A stretch of DNA of 64,000 nt from Massospora cicadina (Eukaryota; Entomophthoromycota; Entomophthoromycetes; Entomophthorales; Entomophthoraceae). Both the position numbers and the translations under genes were made by a program. Below are positions 13,085 to 23,829 of this stretch, in pieces (within the stretch, counting starts at the first letter, position 1; every line of letters begins with the position of its first letter). A model generated the notes under the pieces. That model saw only the letters and a list, made by a program, of their open reading frames with translations. It was not told the DNA's origin and ran no database searches. The stretch is taken from the NCBI GenBank assembly GCA_022478985.1, contig JAKSZP010014451.1, forward strand, positions 310,001-374,000, in the 5' to 3' direction.

Positions 13085-13826
13085 TGTGATGATCAAGTCT
13101 TCGTTAGATCTTCAAATTGCCTCCATATCCTTATAAAGGATATGGTGGCCACAAATTAAAACACAGACAATGTACCTAACTAAATGAAGGAACAAGAATT
13201 ATGGTGATTTTGAAAGATTAAAATCTCTGAATGCGGAAAATTGTCAAGAATAGAGCAGTTCAGAATTAGGAAATTTTTTAATAAAATGAATGTAGAAAAC
13301 TCATCCAATCTATCAAGAAGTCACTTGGCATTAAGAAGAGTTTACCAAATAAGTTGGAGTAATTCCAAAGGCCTCAAGGTTCGCTGTATTAACCCAGAAT
13401 CTCGTTAAGTTTGTAGAGATAACTAAACCGCCATCCTGAGCAATAACCTCCTAGGAAGCTTATTATTTAACTTTGTAATCTGAACATTTAATTTTTTTTA
13501 ATAAAAATCTCTAAGGACCAAAATAAATGTAAAATCTAGAAAGTATCTTTATATTGAACTCTTTTAATATGACACTATGGACGTCACGAGGAATATCCAA
13601 GAGCTCAAAAAGGTCATCACTCATAAGCTGCCACTCCCAATGGATGAAACCTATCTATTTATATCCAGTTTAGGGCTTTTTTTGATAGATCTTTTATTTT
13701 ATATACTCCTCATAACTTACAGATCCACGATTTCACCTTTGATGACATCTCCTGTTTAAGGGGATAAGATCATAGCACAAACCTTAAAAAACGCCAAAAA
13801 ACCATTAGAAGTTATTTTCCAGCACA
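13085..13826 (+). repeat. NA1 left LTR (742 bp)
   Basis: Paired with 14,343-15,247. Shared landmarks are ATGATCAAGTCTT near the start, CACTATGGA(C/T)GTCA(C/T)GAGGAA in the middle and AACGCCAA(A/G)AA near the end. The copies differ by many substitutions, so the insertion is not recent. Confidence 0.8.
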
Positions 13827-14342
13827 TTTTACAAATTTACATAACCTATTATTCTTTTCCTTGAGAACAATAACACAGTTATATGAGGAAAACATGCTTC
13901 ATTTGTTCCTGTTGCTTCATCTAACAACCCTCCTCCTGAACAAATTATGGTTATGGTTATCATCACCTCCCTCAGAAGGGAGAGTTGCCCATCTTTTCAA
14001 CTCACAGGTCACCAAGACAAACTCACTTCCAGAATCACTTGGCGCAACAGCTAGACAAGTGTTTCAGTTAACGCAACCTGCATTCAATCCGCTGAACCCA
14101 AATAACCTCTATTGATTACTCCTCTGGGAAGGACCCAACAGGGACCCGTGTTGCCTAGCTGGTATTACGGGCAGAAGATCAGAACCCTGTGATGGGAAAT
14201 CGCCCAGCTCCACAAGCAGGTCAAAAAATCTACCTGCTTTATAGTCGCAAAGGCGCCCACATCCGCATTGAATGTCTGAAAGCTTATGCTAAGAATCCCT
14301 GTCACCACTGCTATCACCATGGAGGTATCTTAAAGGGGGTGA

Positions 14343-15247
14343 TGAGATGATCAAGTCTTTTCAGATAGTCACGTTGCCTCTATATCCCCTATGAGGATAT
14401 GAAAACCTTAATTAAAAACCCTGATGGTGCAAAAGATTGGAAACTGAAGAATTGAAAATTCAAATCGCAGCTTGACAGATTCTGGAGCCCTGAATGGAAG
14501 TAAATTGTCAAGAAGTCAGCAAGTTAAAACTTATAATTTATCTAACCTAATTTTAATTGAGTAAACTCATTAGCGCCTTAAAATATTTTTAGCGTTTGGA
14601 AGAGCCTACTGAAAATTTGTAGTAATTCTAAAAACCTTGAAAATCATCAAGAATGAAGCAGATTGTAAAAAAGGTGAATTTTAATAATATTTAAAAAAAT
14701 TCAAGTACAATACAACTCTTCCAACCCTCATGAATTTACTCAGCTTTCAAAAGAGTTTGCCAAAGAAGTTAGAGCTATTATAAAGGCCTCAGAATCTGAC
14801 ATATTTCCCCCAGAACCCAGAAAAGTTCATGACAGCAACCAAACTGCCATCTTCATAAATATCCCTTAGTAAAAGATAACTAAATTCAATCTCATATTAT
14901 AAATAGATAAATATCCCTATTCAATATACCCAAATCCAAAATGAAATTTTAAATGCTCAAATTCATCCATATTTTATAATCTTTGACTAAGCACTATGGA
15001 TGTCATGAGGAACTACAAAGAGCTCAAAAAGTCCATCACTTATATTTTGCCGCTCCCTAAGGATAAAACCTGCCTGTAAATATCCACGTTATGCCTCTCT
15101 CTAATGGTTTTGTTCTTTCTAAGACTCTTGCATACCTGACAGATGCATGATTACACCTTTGGTGCTAACTCCTAAAATAAGGGCTCAGTTAATAGCCCCA
15201 TTTATTAAACAACGCCAAGAAATTATTAGAAGTCAGTGTCCATAACA
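14343..15247 (+). repeat. NA1 right LTR with internal duplication (905 bp)
   Basis: It is 163 bp longer than its partner because a segment is present twice in tandem (about 14,450-14,630 and 14,640-14,810). Both halves align to one region of the left LTR (about 13,230-13,380), sharing TCAAGAA and the GAAGAG(C/T)(C/T)TAC(T/C) block. It ends CCATAACA next to the GTCCT duplication. Confidence 0.75.
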
Positions 15248-15252
15248 GTCCT

Positions 15253-15441
15253 TCTTTAATAAAATGTATATTAGGCTATTTGGGGCTTCTGATAGGGAGA
15301 AATTTAATTTAAATAGTATCAGTGATTTTTGTCAGAGACTCTTTGATTTCTTGGATATAGATAAGATCTTTTTGAGCCATATCATATGTATTTGGACGTC
15401 AAGCCATGATATAAGGGCAAAGATGATGCAGTAATGGCGTC
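15253..15441 (-). pseudogene. E0 gag scrap between NA1 and E1
   Basis: The minus strand encodes DVQIHMIWLKKILSISKKSK. This matches EVQIYVIGQKNGFTCIWQVK in E4 (54.4-54.5 kb) and SEVQMHMIGQKNGFNCIREI in E5 (63.78-63.85 kb), both in the gag position of their elements. It lies directly beyond the right TSD of NA1 and stops at the E1 5' LTR. It is therefore a slice of the host element E0 caught between two insertions. Confidence 0.65.
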
Positions 15442-16121
15442 TGTCAAACAATCTCAAATCAGATACATTGAAAAAAGTAGTTCAGAGGAAAATAATACAA
15501 ATATCAGCCAAAAGACCCTGGTCAATTCCCAATGGAACCCCGCATATTGGGGTAACACTTTTGTTATGATTGGGCAAACAAATTAGGTTCATGTAGTCAG
15601 ATTGCACTGAACCATCTGGCAATTAAGGGGATTTCATCGGAGGCTTCTCCCCTAGCCTCTTCTAGTTTAGTACAGGTTAAACCGCAGAAACTGGCTCCTT
15701 TTTAGGGTCAGAGGGGGTCCAAACAAACGCAAAACAAATCCCAGTCCATTGATTGGGTTTAATTCACAAAAAACGTTACTTAATAAACTAGTCCTTTCTG
15801 TTCCTGACCATCAATCGGCCATTCAGCCCAAAGAAGGCGAGTTTGAAAGATCTGGTAGGTCGACATCTCATATTATCTAATTTGGACTTTACTAAGCTAT
15901 CTGAACTTCAATCCTTAACTTTATAAGTATCAGTATTGACTTATTAAGCGAGTTTCTCTTTAACCCCCGTGCAGCGCCTAATAAAAATATATAAAGCTAA
16001 ACCTTTTTAGTAATTAGTTTTTGTTATTTTCTTATCAGTTGTGAGAAAAGCCCCTAAATTATATTGTTTGATTTAAAGTAAAAATCACCAACGAAGCTTT
16101 TCTCAGCTAAAGATTTCAACC
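15442..16121 (+). repeat. E1 5' LTR (680 bp)
   Basis: It starts TGTCAAACA and pairs with the 3' LTR that starts TGTTGGACA at 30,245. Shared landmarks include GCCAAAAGACC, GTTTAGTACAGGTTA, GGGTCAG(A/G)GGGGTCCAA and ACTTTACTAAG(C/T)TATCT. The right end is set by the primer-binding site two bases further on. Many differences from the 3' copy indicate age. Confidence 0.8.
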
Positions 16122-16123
16122 AG

Positions 16124-16141
16124 TGGTGCTCACTACAGGGG
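16124..16141 (+). promoter_or_regulatory. E1 primer-binding site
   Basis: TGGTGCTCACTACAGGGG lies two bases after the 5' LTR, where a Ty3 element binds the 3' end of its tRNA primer, and begins with the expected TGG (complement of CCA). The identical 18-mer is at the matching place in E2 (minus strand) and, with small changes, in E3. Confidence 0.75.
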
Positions 16142-16169
16142 CACCTGTACACCACAAAACGTTAAAATA

Positions 16170-17385
16170 ATGGAGGCTGTTGGGGTTTTGTCAGGCAAAC
16201 AGCAAGCTAAATTTAGACTGGCCTGCCAGCCTGAGTGCCAAAGCACCCAAACGGCAAACCAAAAATCCCAGAGGCACTGATGCTAGTTTGACAATTATGG
16301 AACAAGGAAGAAGTTCTGCCAATATGTTTTGTATGAGCCATAATTGCATATAGACACCTAGCAAAATACCAGATGAATATGGCCATAAACCCCAAGGGTT
16401 GTTGGAATCCTGGTGGAAAGGGCGGTTAGTTTTTCAACATAAAAAACTAATTGAGGAAAGGATTATATTGGGAAGATAAAGGAAGAAAATTTACCAACAT
16501 TTTTCTCAGTGAAACGCAACTTATTAAATAGCATTCAATAGTAGTGAGTCCAAGAAGGGATTGGTTCCCTCAAATTTGATCTAACCAGGCGAATTTTTGA
16601 AGAAGGGTGAAGATAGTCTCAATTGGAACCAACATCAAAGGATTTGGTGGTAGGCTGAGTCGCTATTAGTTCAACCTCAAATTTCTGGACTGAGGCTCAA
16701 CTGCATTTACATTGGTTGGTGTGACGGCATCTGGCCTGATGAGCAATGGGAATTCCCCAAGGCCACCCTACATATGGGCTGTCCCAATTAGTTGATAATG
16801 GGTTTGGGATGCCCAACCCGCCCATGCCCGGTCACAGGGGCATTCATTCAGTCAAATGAATTTATGTCAGTTGCAACTCCCGATTCATTAGATGGAGGCT
16901 TCAAATTTACAGCAATAGTTCCTAATGATACCATCTGCACATTGGGGATCATCCCTGAAAATTTTGAGAGATGCTTGGCATCAACGATTGTACTGTTTGC
17001 TGTGTTGGAACTGTCAGTGATTCTGGCCAATAATTTAATATTTATCCTTTTTTGACTATACATTTTCCAATCGTCAGGCTTTATTCCCATTGGTTTCAGA
17101 ACCTTCAACTTTGATTCAGAGATCTCAGCGCAGATTTCCTTAATTCAGCAGGCAAGTTTGGCTGAGGTGAGGGTACTGGGTGAGGGATCCAAAGAGGGAG
17201 GGCTGTTACCAAGTGCTTGTCTACCACATGGGCGAGGTCACCCTGGGTGACAAGGGTACAGCCGCCCTCTTTGGACCCTTTTTATTTGGAAACGGGAAGA
17301 TCATCCGATCCACACACAGGGGACGTTCCCCCAGACTTATAGGTCTAACCCTTATAACCTTCCCGGTGACATTAACCCTAGAATA
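16170..17385. mobile_element. Unidentified ~1.2 kb insertion behind the E1 PBS
   Basis: In E2 and E3 the gag frame begins within about 40 bp of the PBS. In E1 the sequence after the PBS matches E2 for about 30 bp (GGGCA(C/T)CTGTA(C/T)ACCAC), then becomes unrelated, and the gag-like sequence resumes near 17,385-17,395 (ATAGCTAGCAAATGC). The roughly 1.2 kb between has no recognisable domain. It includes GC-rich patches and a long imperfect hairpin (17,184-17,278). Exact borders and any target duplication could not be fixed, so whether it is a solo LTR, a TIR element or something else stays open. Confidence 0.5.
17184..17278. repeat. Imperfect 25-bp inverted repeat with inner palindrome
   Basis: The left arm (17,184-17,210) contains CCAAAGAGGGAGGGCTGTTACC and the right arm (17,254-17,278) reads as its imperfect reverse complement (GGTACAGCCGCCCTCTTTGG). 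The loop holds a 15-bp palindrome, GTCACCCTGGGTGAC, at 17,237-17,251. It is the strongest hairpin I noticed outside the LTRs. Confidence 0.7.
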
Positions 17386-17389
17386 GCAC

Positions 17390-18775
17390 TTATGGAATGA
17401 TAGCTAGCAAATGCTTATTCTCGCCTTAAAAGGCTCAAGCAGCACTCATATCATTGCTCAGCTATTCAAAAACCCCTATTAAAAATGAGGTCACACCTGG
17501 TGAGGGCTGTATTGCCTTCTTCCTTGAGGTATATGAATCTATGAATGTAAGATCAACAGACTTTTAAAAAATTCATTACATTCTTCCCTGCTTAAAACGT
17601 CTAGCTCAAGAAAGAATGGCCCCCACCCTAGTCACCTCAGCACTTGGGCAGAGGTTAAGCAAGCACTTCTTGAAGAATTCAGCTCCAAGAAGAGTTTGCG
17701 ACAGTAAAAACAGGCCTTTATGTGCCTTAGTCTGCAATAGGGAGAATCAATTACCTCTTTTATTGAGCGCTTCTATAGTAAAGCTCAACCTCTGTTGCTT
17801 GCCCAAATGCTCCCTCTTGACAATGCAATTGCAGTTATATTGGCTGGCTTGGCATCTCATCCCTCCTTGGCGATGCATCTCTCTAATGTAAATCACACTC
17901 TTAAAAATGTATGAGATATTAAGGAGGCCTTGCTAGCGGTGGCTGATATATATGAACTTGAAACCACACAAGGATCTCTGAGGCAATCATCTACGCTGAC
18001 CAATTTAGCCTCTATTATGGCTGTTTCCCTCTTAAAGCCGGCTTATGTGGAGGTGCCATCACAAATTGCTTCTCCATCCCATAAAGATAATCAGATGGTA
18101 ATGGCTGTAATGGGGCAGTGCTCCCCAAAATATATAGTTAAAAACTCAGCTGATGAAAGCAGTCGTCCCTTTGCCTTGCCCATCCTTTTCTTCAGAGCAG
18201 CCTGCACCAGTGGTTCCAAAGCCTGCTACTAAGCCTAAACCCCTTTCTTGGGTTCCAATAGCCCCCACTAACAATGGGTTAAATGACCAGGTCACAAAGG
18301 CTAAATTGAATGTTTCACAGGGGCTCTCCGCCACTTATTGTCCCAAGGCTGATATAACTAAAGCATCCAACTCCACAACGCTATCTTCCTCGGCCTCTCA
18401 TTTAGCTAACTCTTGGATGAAACCTGTTTCCACGTGGAAGCACAAACCCCTACTTTGAAGGCTGAAAATCAAGCTGTGATATTTTCAACGCCTCCCTAAA
18501 AAGTTAAAAATGTGGAATAACAATCCCAGGATCTATAATGCCATAAAGAAAGCCCTGACCCTACCTCACCCCTTAAGGGCTCCCTCACATACATTGATAA
18601 CCTTTCAGATGACAAAGCTGAAGGGGGTGATGAAGACATTAGTTATTATGTTTTTTAGAGCCCCAGGTGAAGTGGAGGTACCTGCCCAATTGAACCCAGA
18701 GAGAGTGAATTGGGTTAAGATCCCCATCAAACTTATCTTTTGCAAGTGTTGAGGGGTCACGAGATTAAAAACACT
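17390..18775 (+). pseudogene. E1 gag remnant
   Basis: Gag forms the particle that packages the element RNA. Around 17,560-17,620 the frame reads HYILPCLKRLAQERMAPTL, matching HILPCLSCLAQERLVPYL in E3 gag. Further on, LDNAIAVILAGLASHPSLAMHL and IKEALLAVADIYELET match the E3 and E2 gags. The end near 18,610-18,770 keeps the acidic block EGGDEDISYYV seen in the other two elements. Several frameshifts and stops are present. No zinc knuckle is visible, a trait the E1-E3 family seems to share. Confidence 0.75.
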
Positions 18776-18929
18776 GGCAGTGATGCTAACCAGCTCATTG
18801 ATACATTTCTCCGATCTACATAATGTGTTCATAACCTTCGGAATATCTAGGAGAAATACCCTGAAACTGATAAACGACTTGCCTCCACTTTCCATCTAAA
18901 TTAGGTCCTTGCTCTTAAACCCTCCTTGG

Positions 18930-19215
18930 GTGGTACTTTAACTAAAGTCAAGTTTATTTTTAATGGAGTGGGGTTAAAGCTATCCTTGACACTCAGTCCA
19001 TGGTGAACATTATTTCAATCAAACACTAAAAAAAAGCTAGTTTGACCTCGACTACACTCAAGAGTTTGGAACTGTGGGACCAAACAACACCCACACCATC
19101 GAAGCATACTCTTCTCTTCCCATTCGTTTTAGGAGGCTTCTATTGTCATCTCCAGAAGTGGCTTTGACCATTATTACCTACAACTTACTCATTGGAACTC
19201 AATTTATGCTTAAAT
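18930..19215 (+). pseudogene. E1 aspartic protease remnant
   Basis: AILDTQSMVNIIS near 18,970-19,010 aligns with AILDTSSPVNMIS in E3, so the catalytic D-T is kept but the rest of the D-T-[GS] triad is altered. A stop follows directly and the reading shifts frame before the YxLLIGTQFM-like end. In a live element this protease would cut the Gag-Pol precursor. It lies in the normal place between gag and RT. Confidence 0.7.
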
Positions 19216-19659
19216 ATTTAAGGTATTAACTTGAAGCAGGGCTATTTCTCCCTGATTAACTATGAGGTTCCTCTGATTCTGACTAATGATGAGCTCAATA
19301 AAAAAGATTATGTTTGTAAAGTTGAGTATCCCTCCTTCGCACTATCCCTGCATTACACCACGGCAGGCAGGCATATATGTTGCCTTCATCTGTGGAAACA
19401 CTGGACGGTATCCCTTTCTAAGCTTCTGAAGATGTGGTCAAAAAGGCTGGGGAACAAAGGTTAGTTAACACTAATACTACCATGCAATCACACACAACTA
19501 CCTACTGCACTTCATTAGCAATGATGGAGTTAGTCCTTTAGAGCCCAGAGTTTTGCCAGGCGTGTTAGACCCGGACTATCATTGGTCTATTAACCTCATA
19601 CTAGGGAATCTTACCAAGAAGGATATGGTGTAAAAAATCATCAGAAGATTGGAAGAGGC

Positions 19660-20900
19660 CTGGTGATACCCATTGAGGACATCAAGCAAGTTCACTGTAT
19701 TAGGACTATGGCTAAAATGGGTTTGCCCACCTACCAACCATTATGTACAATGCCTACTGTTCATATCTCTGATGAACTACCCCCAGCTGTACTGGATAAT
19801 GTCAATACCCTGCTTGAGGTCTTTAGCGACACTTTTCCCAATATGATTAAGACTATGGGCACATGAAGGGGTGTATGCATACTATTGACGTTGGGGATTC
19901 TCAACCCATTTGCTCCAAACCCTACCACAATTGAAAAGTTGAGGATCTACATATGCGGACGGAGCTCAATCAGCTACTGGGTGCTGGATTGCTGGTGTCA
20001 TCACAAAGCCCTTGGTCATCCCCGCTCCTATTATAAAGAAGAAAATTGGAAGTCAACGGGTAGTGATGGACTACCAAAAATTAAACATCACAAAACCCTT
20101 GGTCATCCCCGCTCCTATTATAAAGAAGAAATATGGAAGTCAATGGGTAGTGATGGACTACCAAAAATTAAACAACCTCACAAAGAAGGATAGTTACCCT
20201 ATCCCTTGCATTGATGATGCTCTGGTCCAACTCTCAAGGTCCAAGTACTTTTCAGACATGGAACTGGCTAGCAGTTGTTGGAAAATGGACCTCTCTCCAC
20301 AAGACCAGGAGAAATGTGCTCTTATTTGCAGTGAGGGTCTCCATCAACCTACCCAACTACCACAAGGGTTGTATAAAGCACTCGCAGCTTTCCAATGGGT
20401 GGTGGATTACATTCTCCAGGATCTCAAACTAAGCTGTGTGATTGTATACCTTGATGACATCACAGTTTTCTTTAAGACTTTTAATGTACACCTCTTACGT
20501 CTAAAGGAGGTGTTTCAGCGCTTGTGGGCATCTAAAATCAAACTAAAGCCCTCCAAATGCACATCTTCTTAAGGAAGCTGGATTTTCTCGGACACGCCAT
20601 CTCACAAAATGACATACAATCACTACAAGATAAAGTCGAAGTAATATCCAAAATTTCTGCGCCCAAAGCCCTTCGAAACATCCAGTATTTTTGGGCATAA
20701 TGGAGAACTATCATCGATTTATCCCAAAATTCGCTCAGCTCGGCGAGCCCCTTGTCCACCTCCTGGCTAAGAACACCCCCTTCCATTGAGGTGCTGAATA
20801 AAAGGCGCATTTGAGACTCTGAAGGAGCTATTGCAAAAAAGGCCAATTCTCCGCCACCCTGACTACAGCAAACCATTCATGTTGTTCTGGATGCCTCTGA
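19660..20900 (+). pseudogene. E1 reverse transcriptase, YLDD intact but frame broken
   Basis: The longest open piece is 20,012-20,572 (186 codons). It contains VVMDYQKLN (fingers), a weakened first-aspartate block (SDMELASSCWKMDL), LPQGLYKALAAFQWVVD (normally LPxGLxNAPATFQ) and VIVYLDDITVFFKTF with both catalytic aspartates of the YLDD box. It ends in LKPSKCTSS, after which the frame shifts. A 29-codon in-frame duplication of the fingers motif lies at 20,011-20,184. The thumb and connection continue in other frames to about 20,860. Of the RT cores here it is among the best preserved. Confidence 0.85.
20011..20184 (+). repeat. 87-bp in-frame tandem duplication in E1 RT
   Basis: The unit starting CTTGGTCATCCCCGCTCC at 20,011 begins again at 20,098, an offset of exactly 87 bp (29 codons). 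The copies differ at about four positions. Both encode VIPAPIIKKK followed by VVMDYQKLN, so the fingers motif is present twice and the frame is kept. Confidence 0.9.
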
Positions 20901-21260
20901 CTACGCTGTTGGAACTATATTGGCTCAATTGAATGACCATGGGGTCGATCATCCCATGTCTTAATTTACCAAAAAGCTTTTCAAAAGCTGAGCGTAACTT
21001 TAGAGGCACTGAGAAGGAGTGCTTGGCTCTCTTGCCCTATGTCAAAAACTACCGCCCATTCCTATATGGAACTCCCTTCATAGTGATCAAAAATCATGTC
21101 TCTCCAAAGTGGTTGCAGAATATGAAAGACCTCACAGGGCGGTTGGCTCTCTGGTCTCTGAAGCTCTTCATCACGATATGCCTATTAAGCATTTGGCATG
21201 AACGTGCCACATGAATGTAGATAGGTTAACGCGACTGCCTGCTCTTCACTTAGATAATAG
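20866..21260 (+). pseudogene. E1 RNase H remnant
   Basis: DASDYAVGTILAQLNDHG at 20,890-20,945 is the start of a Ty3 RNase H domain with its first catalytic aspartate. Further on, SKAERNFRGTEKECLALLPYVKNYRPFLYG contains the TEKE box with the catalytic glutamate. The TDH block has become IKNH (normally TDHASL), losing a catalytic residue. Frame changes separate the pieces. RNase H removes the RNA strand during reverse transcription. Confidence 0.8.
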
Positions 21261-21289
21261 TGAAGATAAGAGGCTACAGGAACTCAACA

Positions 21290-22019
21290 TGACTCTGGAA
21301 ACATGAGCTGATGAAGATCAACCTGTAAAAATGTTAGCTAAACACTCCCACAACACCAAGGTGTAAAATGGGAAGTTGTATATAAAAGTTAAATTAAATT
21401 GGTTGCCCTATTTTTGGCTGTCAGAGTGTTTTCCTGTCATATTGGAGTTTCACACTATCATAGGACATGGCGGAGTACGCAAAAATTATGAGTGGGTGAA
21501 AGATCGGTACTAATAGGAGGGCATCTGGGAAACCATAATCAATGTCCTGGATGCATGCCTGACCTGTTAAAATATAGTACAGCTTTATGGCTCAATATCA
21601 GTATTAACCTATTACATCTCAACAACCCTTCCAAACTATTAGTTTGGATTTGGTAGGTCCTATCCCTCAGATCACTGGTGGCAATTGCTATATCTTAGTT
21701 AATATGGATCATTTCACCATATGGATGAAGATGTAGCTCTCACCGCTCATACTGCTAAAGCCACGGCCACATTCTTACACCAGAACATCTTTACCAGCAT
21801 GGGTGCCCCTAGCTCCTCCTATGTGTAAAGGAAAACATTTAATATCCTGAGTGGTGAAGCTCCTTGCCACCTCCATGGGAGCGCAACTACTCCTCTCAGA
21901 CCCTTATAACCCAGCCATAAAGGTGCTGTAGAAAGAGTTAACGGAACTCTGGTCTCAAGACTCCTTAAATTGACCAAATTAGACCCTCTACTATGGGATC
22001 TTTACTTACCCAGTCCCCT
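21290..22019 (+). pseudogene. E1 integrase, first part (up to E2 insertion)
   Basis: The N-terminal HHCC zinc region is recognisable as IIGHGGVRKNYEWVK and, further on, DACLTC. The core begins ISLDLVGPIPQITGG with the first catalytic aspartate, followed by YILVNMDHFTIWMK. The reading reaches the AYxISYH region and is cut at CCCCT by the E2 insertion. It resumes at 29,745. Stops are scattered throughout. Confidence 0.8.
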
Positions 22020-22789
22020 TGCTGAATTTTGGGTCAGTAGATGCTCTCTTGGTGCTTAATCCCCCTAAATCCAACAATGAGGGTTTGATACCACAGGAAT
22101 AAAAAAATTATTAAACTTAAAAACTTAGTAAAATTTGAGGTTTATTAAGTTTAATAGCGCCGCGTGGGGCCAAAAGAGTATCAATCCCCCTCAATATTTG
22201 AACCTTTAGTATTTAACTGAGTTTGAGGGTTGGGGGAATTTGGGAATAGGTCTGGAATAGCATCAATGATTCCTAAAAATTTAATATGGGTTTAGCGCCT
22301 ATCAGATACTGGGTAAGGTGATTTATCTTGGGAAGACGAAGATTGGGGTTTTGTGACATAATGTAACTAAGAGGTAAGGTTTTAATATACTACAACCAAT
22401 CACTGCTAAAGAAATTACTTTCACCTTGTAGGACCTCTGCCACACCTATAAAGGGGGTGGCCCCTGAATAGGTGTTGTGAAGGACTTAAGATGATTGGAG
22501 GCGTGCCTTCCGATGGTTGTCTAATGGTCCATCATAGGATCAGAGAAATCTGATTGCTCAATTTTACAGTTAGTGCCCGTGCAGGTTTCAAACTGGTGTT
22601 ACCCAATTAATGGGGTTCCAGCAAGAATTGGCCAGGATCATTTGGCTGATATCCTCATAATCATTGCTATTTTTATTTAAATTGACTTTTGACTATATTG
22701 CAAACCTCTAAATGGCTGACAATTCCCCACTTTAGCAGGTTTTGACTAAAAATATTCTTCCCTGCAGCTGAGAGGGCAAATGTCTGACA
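22020..22789 (-). repeat. E2 3' LTR (770 bp)
   Basis: In element sense it starts TGTCAGACATTTGCC (at 22,789). It aligns over its full length with 28,908-29,739; the length difference is almost exactly the retroposon plus its target duplication in the other copy. It contains TATAAAGG on the plus strand at 22,447 within a GC-rich inverted repeat. Confidence 0.85.
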
Positions 22790-22803
22790 TCACCCCCTCA
22801 AGA
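22790..22803 (-). promoter_or_regulatory. E2 polypurine tract
   Basis: On the minus strand CTTGAGGGGGTGA directly precedes the 3' LTR start TGTCAGACA, the position of the plus-strand primer. The same layout is found in E1 (CTTGAAGGGGGTAA) and E3 (CTTGAGGAGGGTGA). Confidence 0.8.
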
Positions 22804-22929
22804 ATGTTGGGGGGAGAATAAGGTCAGAGAAAACAGCCTTGTACTCGATTTATGGTAACTCCAGAAGCGAGGGATTTGATTTGAGTGCTCATACTCTCGC
22901 TTATATGTAATTGAGAATGGCCCTTCCCA

Positions 22930-23790
22930 GATGGACCCAAGTTTCTCCTATCTTGGGATGATACGATTATGAAAGTGCAGCACCAAGTTAGCTACTTGGA
23001 AGCAAGGAAGAGGGTCCCAGACTCATTTGAGGCTTGACCCTCTTTTGTGACTGTCTTTACTAAGTTGGTCATTGCCTCTGATTGCAACTGTATGATATGC
23101 TGGTCTAGCTTCTTCATAGCTTGCTTGGGATCAGTCTTATCAGTGAAGATATCTTGCAAGTAAAGCTGGAACCCAGGTTCTCGTCCATACAATACTCAGA
23201 AAGGTGAAATTTTAAGGATCTAATGATAGCTGATGTAGTTTGCCATGAGGACACTTGGTAAGTACTGATCCCAGTGGAGGTGATCTGTAGTAGCCATTTT
23301 CTGAAATATAGAAACCAGGGTCCCATTGGCTCTTTCCACGGTACTATTGGTCAAAAGGTAATAGGGGGCGGAAAAAAGCTGTTGGGTGCCAATAGAAGTT
23401 GCAAGAATCTTCACCACTTGGCAGGTGAAGTTTTTACCATTATCAGAGCAAAACTTGAGGGCAACCGTGTCAGGTAAAGGTATACTGGTGGAGGAAAGTG
23501 GCAGTGGCCCTAGCTATCTGAGCTTAGATAGCCACTGCCTCAACCCTTTGGTAAAGTGATGAATACAACCAATATAAATCGATTTTCACCCATAGTTTGG
23601 GGAAGAGGGCCAGTTACATCGAGACTTATTGTGTGGAAAGGCTGTTGAGGGGTGGCTTATATTGATACTTTGTTTTAAAGTTGGACAGCTTTTTACATGT
23701 TAAACAGGCATCCAAGACTTCTACGATGGTCTCCATGATTCCCTCCCAATATTAGCGGTATTTTACCCACTCATAGCTTTTCCGCACTCT
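22930..23790 (-). pseudogene. E2 integrase remnant
   Basis: Minus-strand pieces include VKILATSIGTQQLFSAPYYL and STVERANGTLVSIFQKMA, the latter holding the third catalytic residue (E of ERANGTL), then YLPSVLMANYISYH and MYGREPGFQLYL. The zinc region near 23,740-23,830 reads SRVRKSYEWVK and DACLTCKKL. Frames change several times. In an active element the enzyme would insert the cDNA and make the 5-bp duplication. Confidence 0.8.
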
Positions 23791-23829
23791 ACTGCGCCCT
23801 AGGAGGGAATGAGACTCCATAATGATAAG

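Larger units (their letters stand above)
13085..15247 (+). mobile_element. NA1: non-autonomous LTR element with TSD GTCCT
   Basis: Two directly repeated LTRs (13,085-13,826 and 14,343-15,247) enclose about 516 bp. The outer ends are TGTGATGATC and CATAACA, and the element is flanked on both sides by GTCCT (13,080-13,084 and 15,248-15,252), a 5-bp duplication typical of LTR integration. A purine tract CTTAAAGGGGGTGA abuts the second LTR, fixing plus orientation. The internal part lacks protease, RT or integrase. A short frame near 14,205-14,335 ends AYAKNPCHHCYHHGG, perhaps the end of a Gag. No clear primer-binding site follows the first LTR. It was probably mobilised in trans. Its host is E0, whose gag scrap follows. 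Confidence 0.8.

Noticed and set aside
15437..15441. GCGTC as target duplication of E1, recurring at about 37,841
   Set aside because: The sequence at 37.84 kb is not preceded by a recognisable LTR end, so a chance 5-mer is more likely.
16848..17108. 86-codon minus-strand frame in the E1 insert, with an overlapping plus-strand frame
   Set aside because: Readable-looking but without a recognisable domain; both strands are open over the same place, so neither is convincing.
19010..19040. A fourth mini-retroposon at CACTAAAAAAAAG
   Set aside because: Lacks the GGTTGGGACCATCTAG core and a duplication; it is decayed protease coding sequence.
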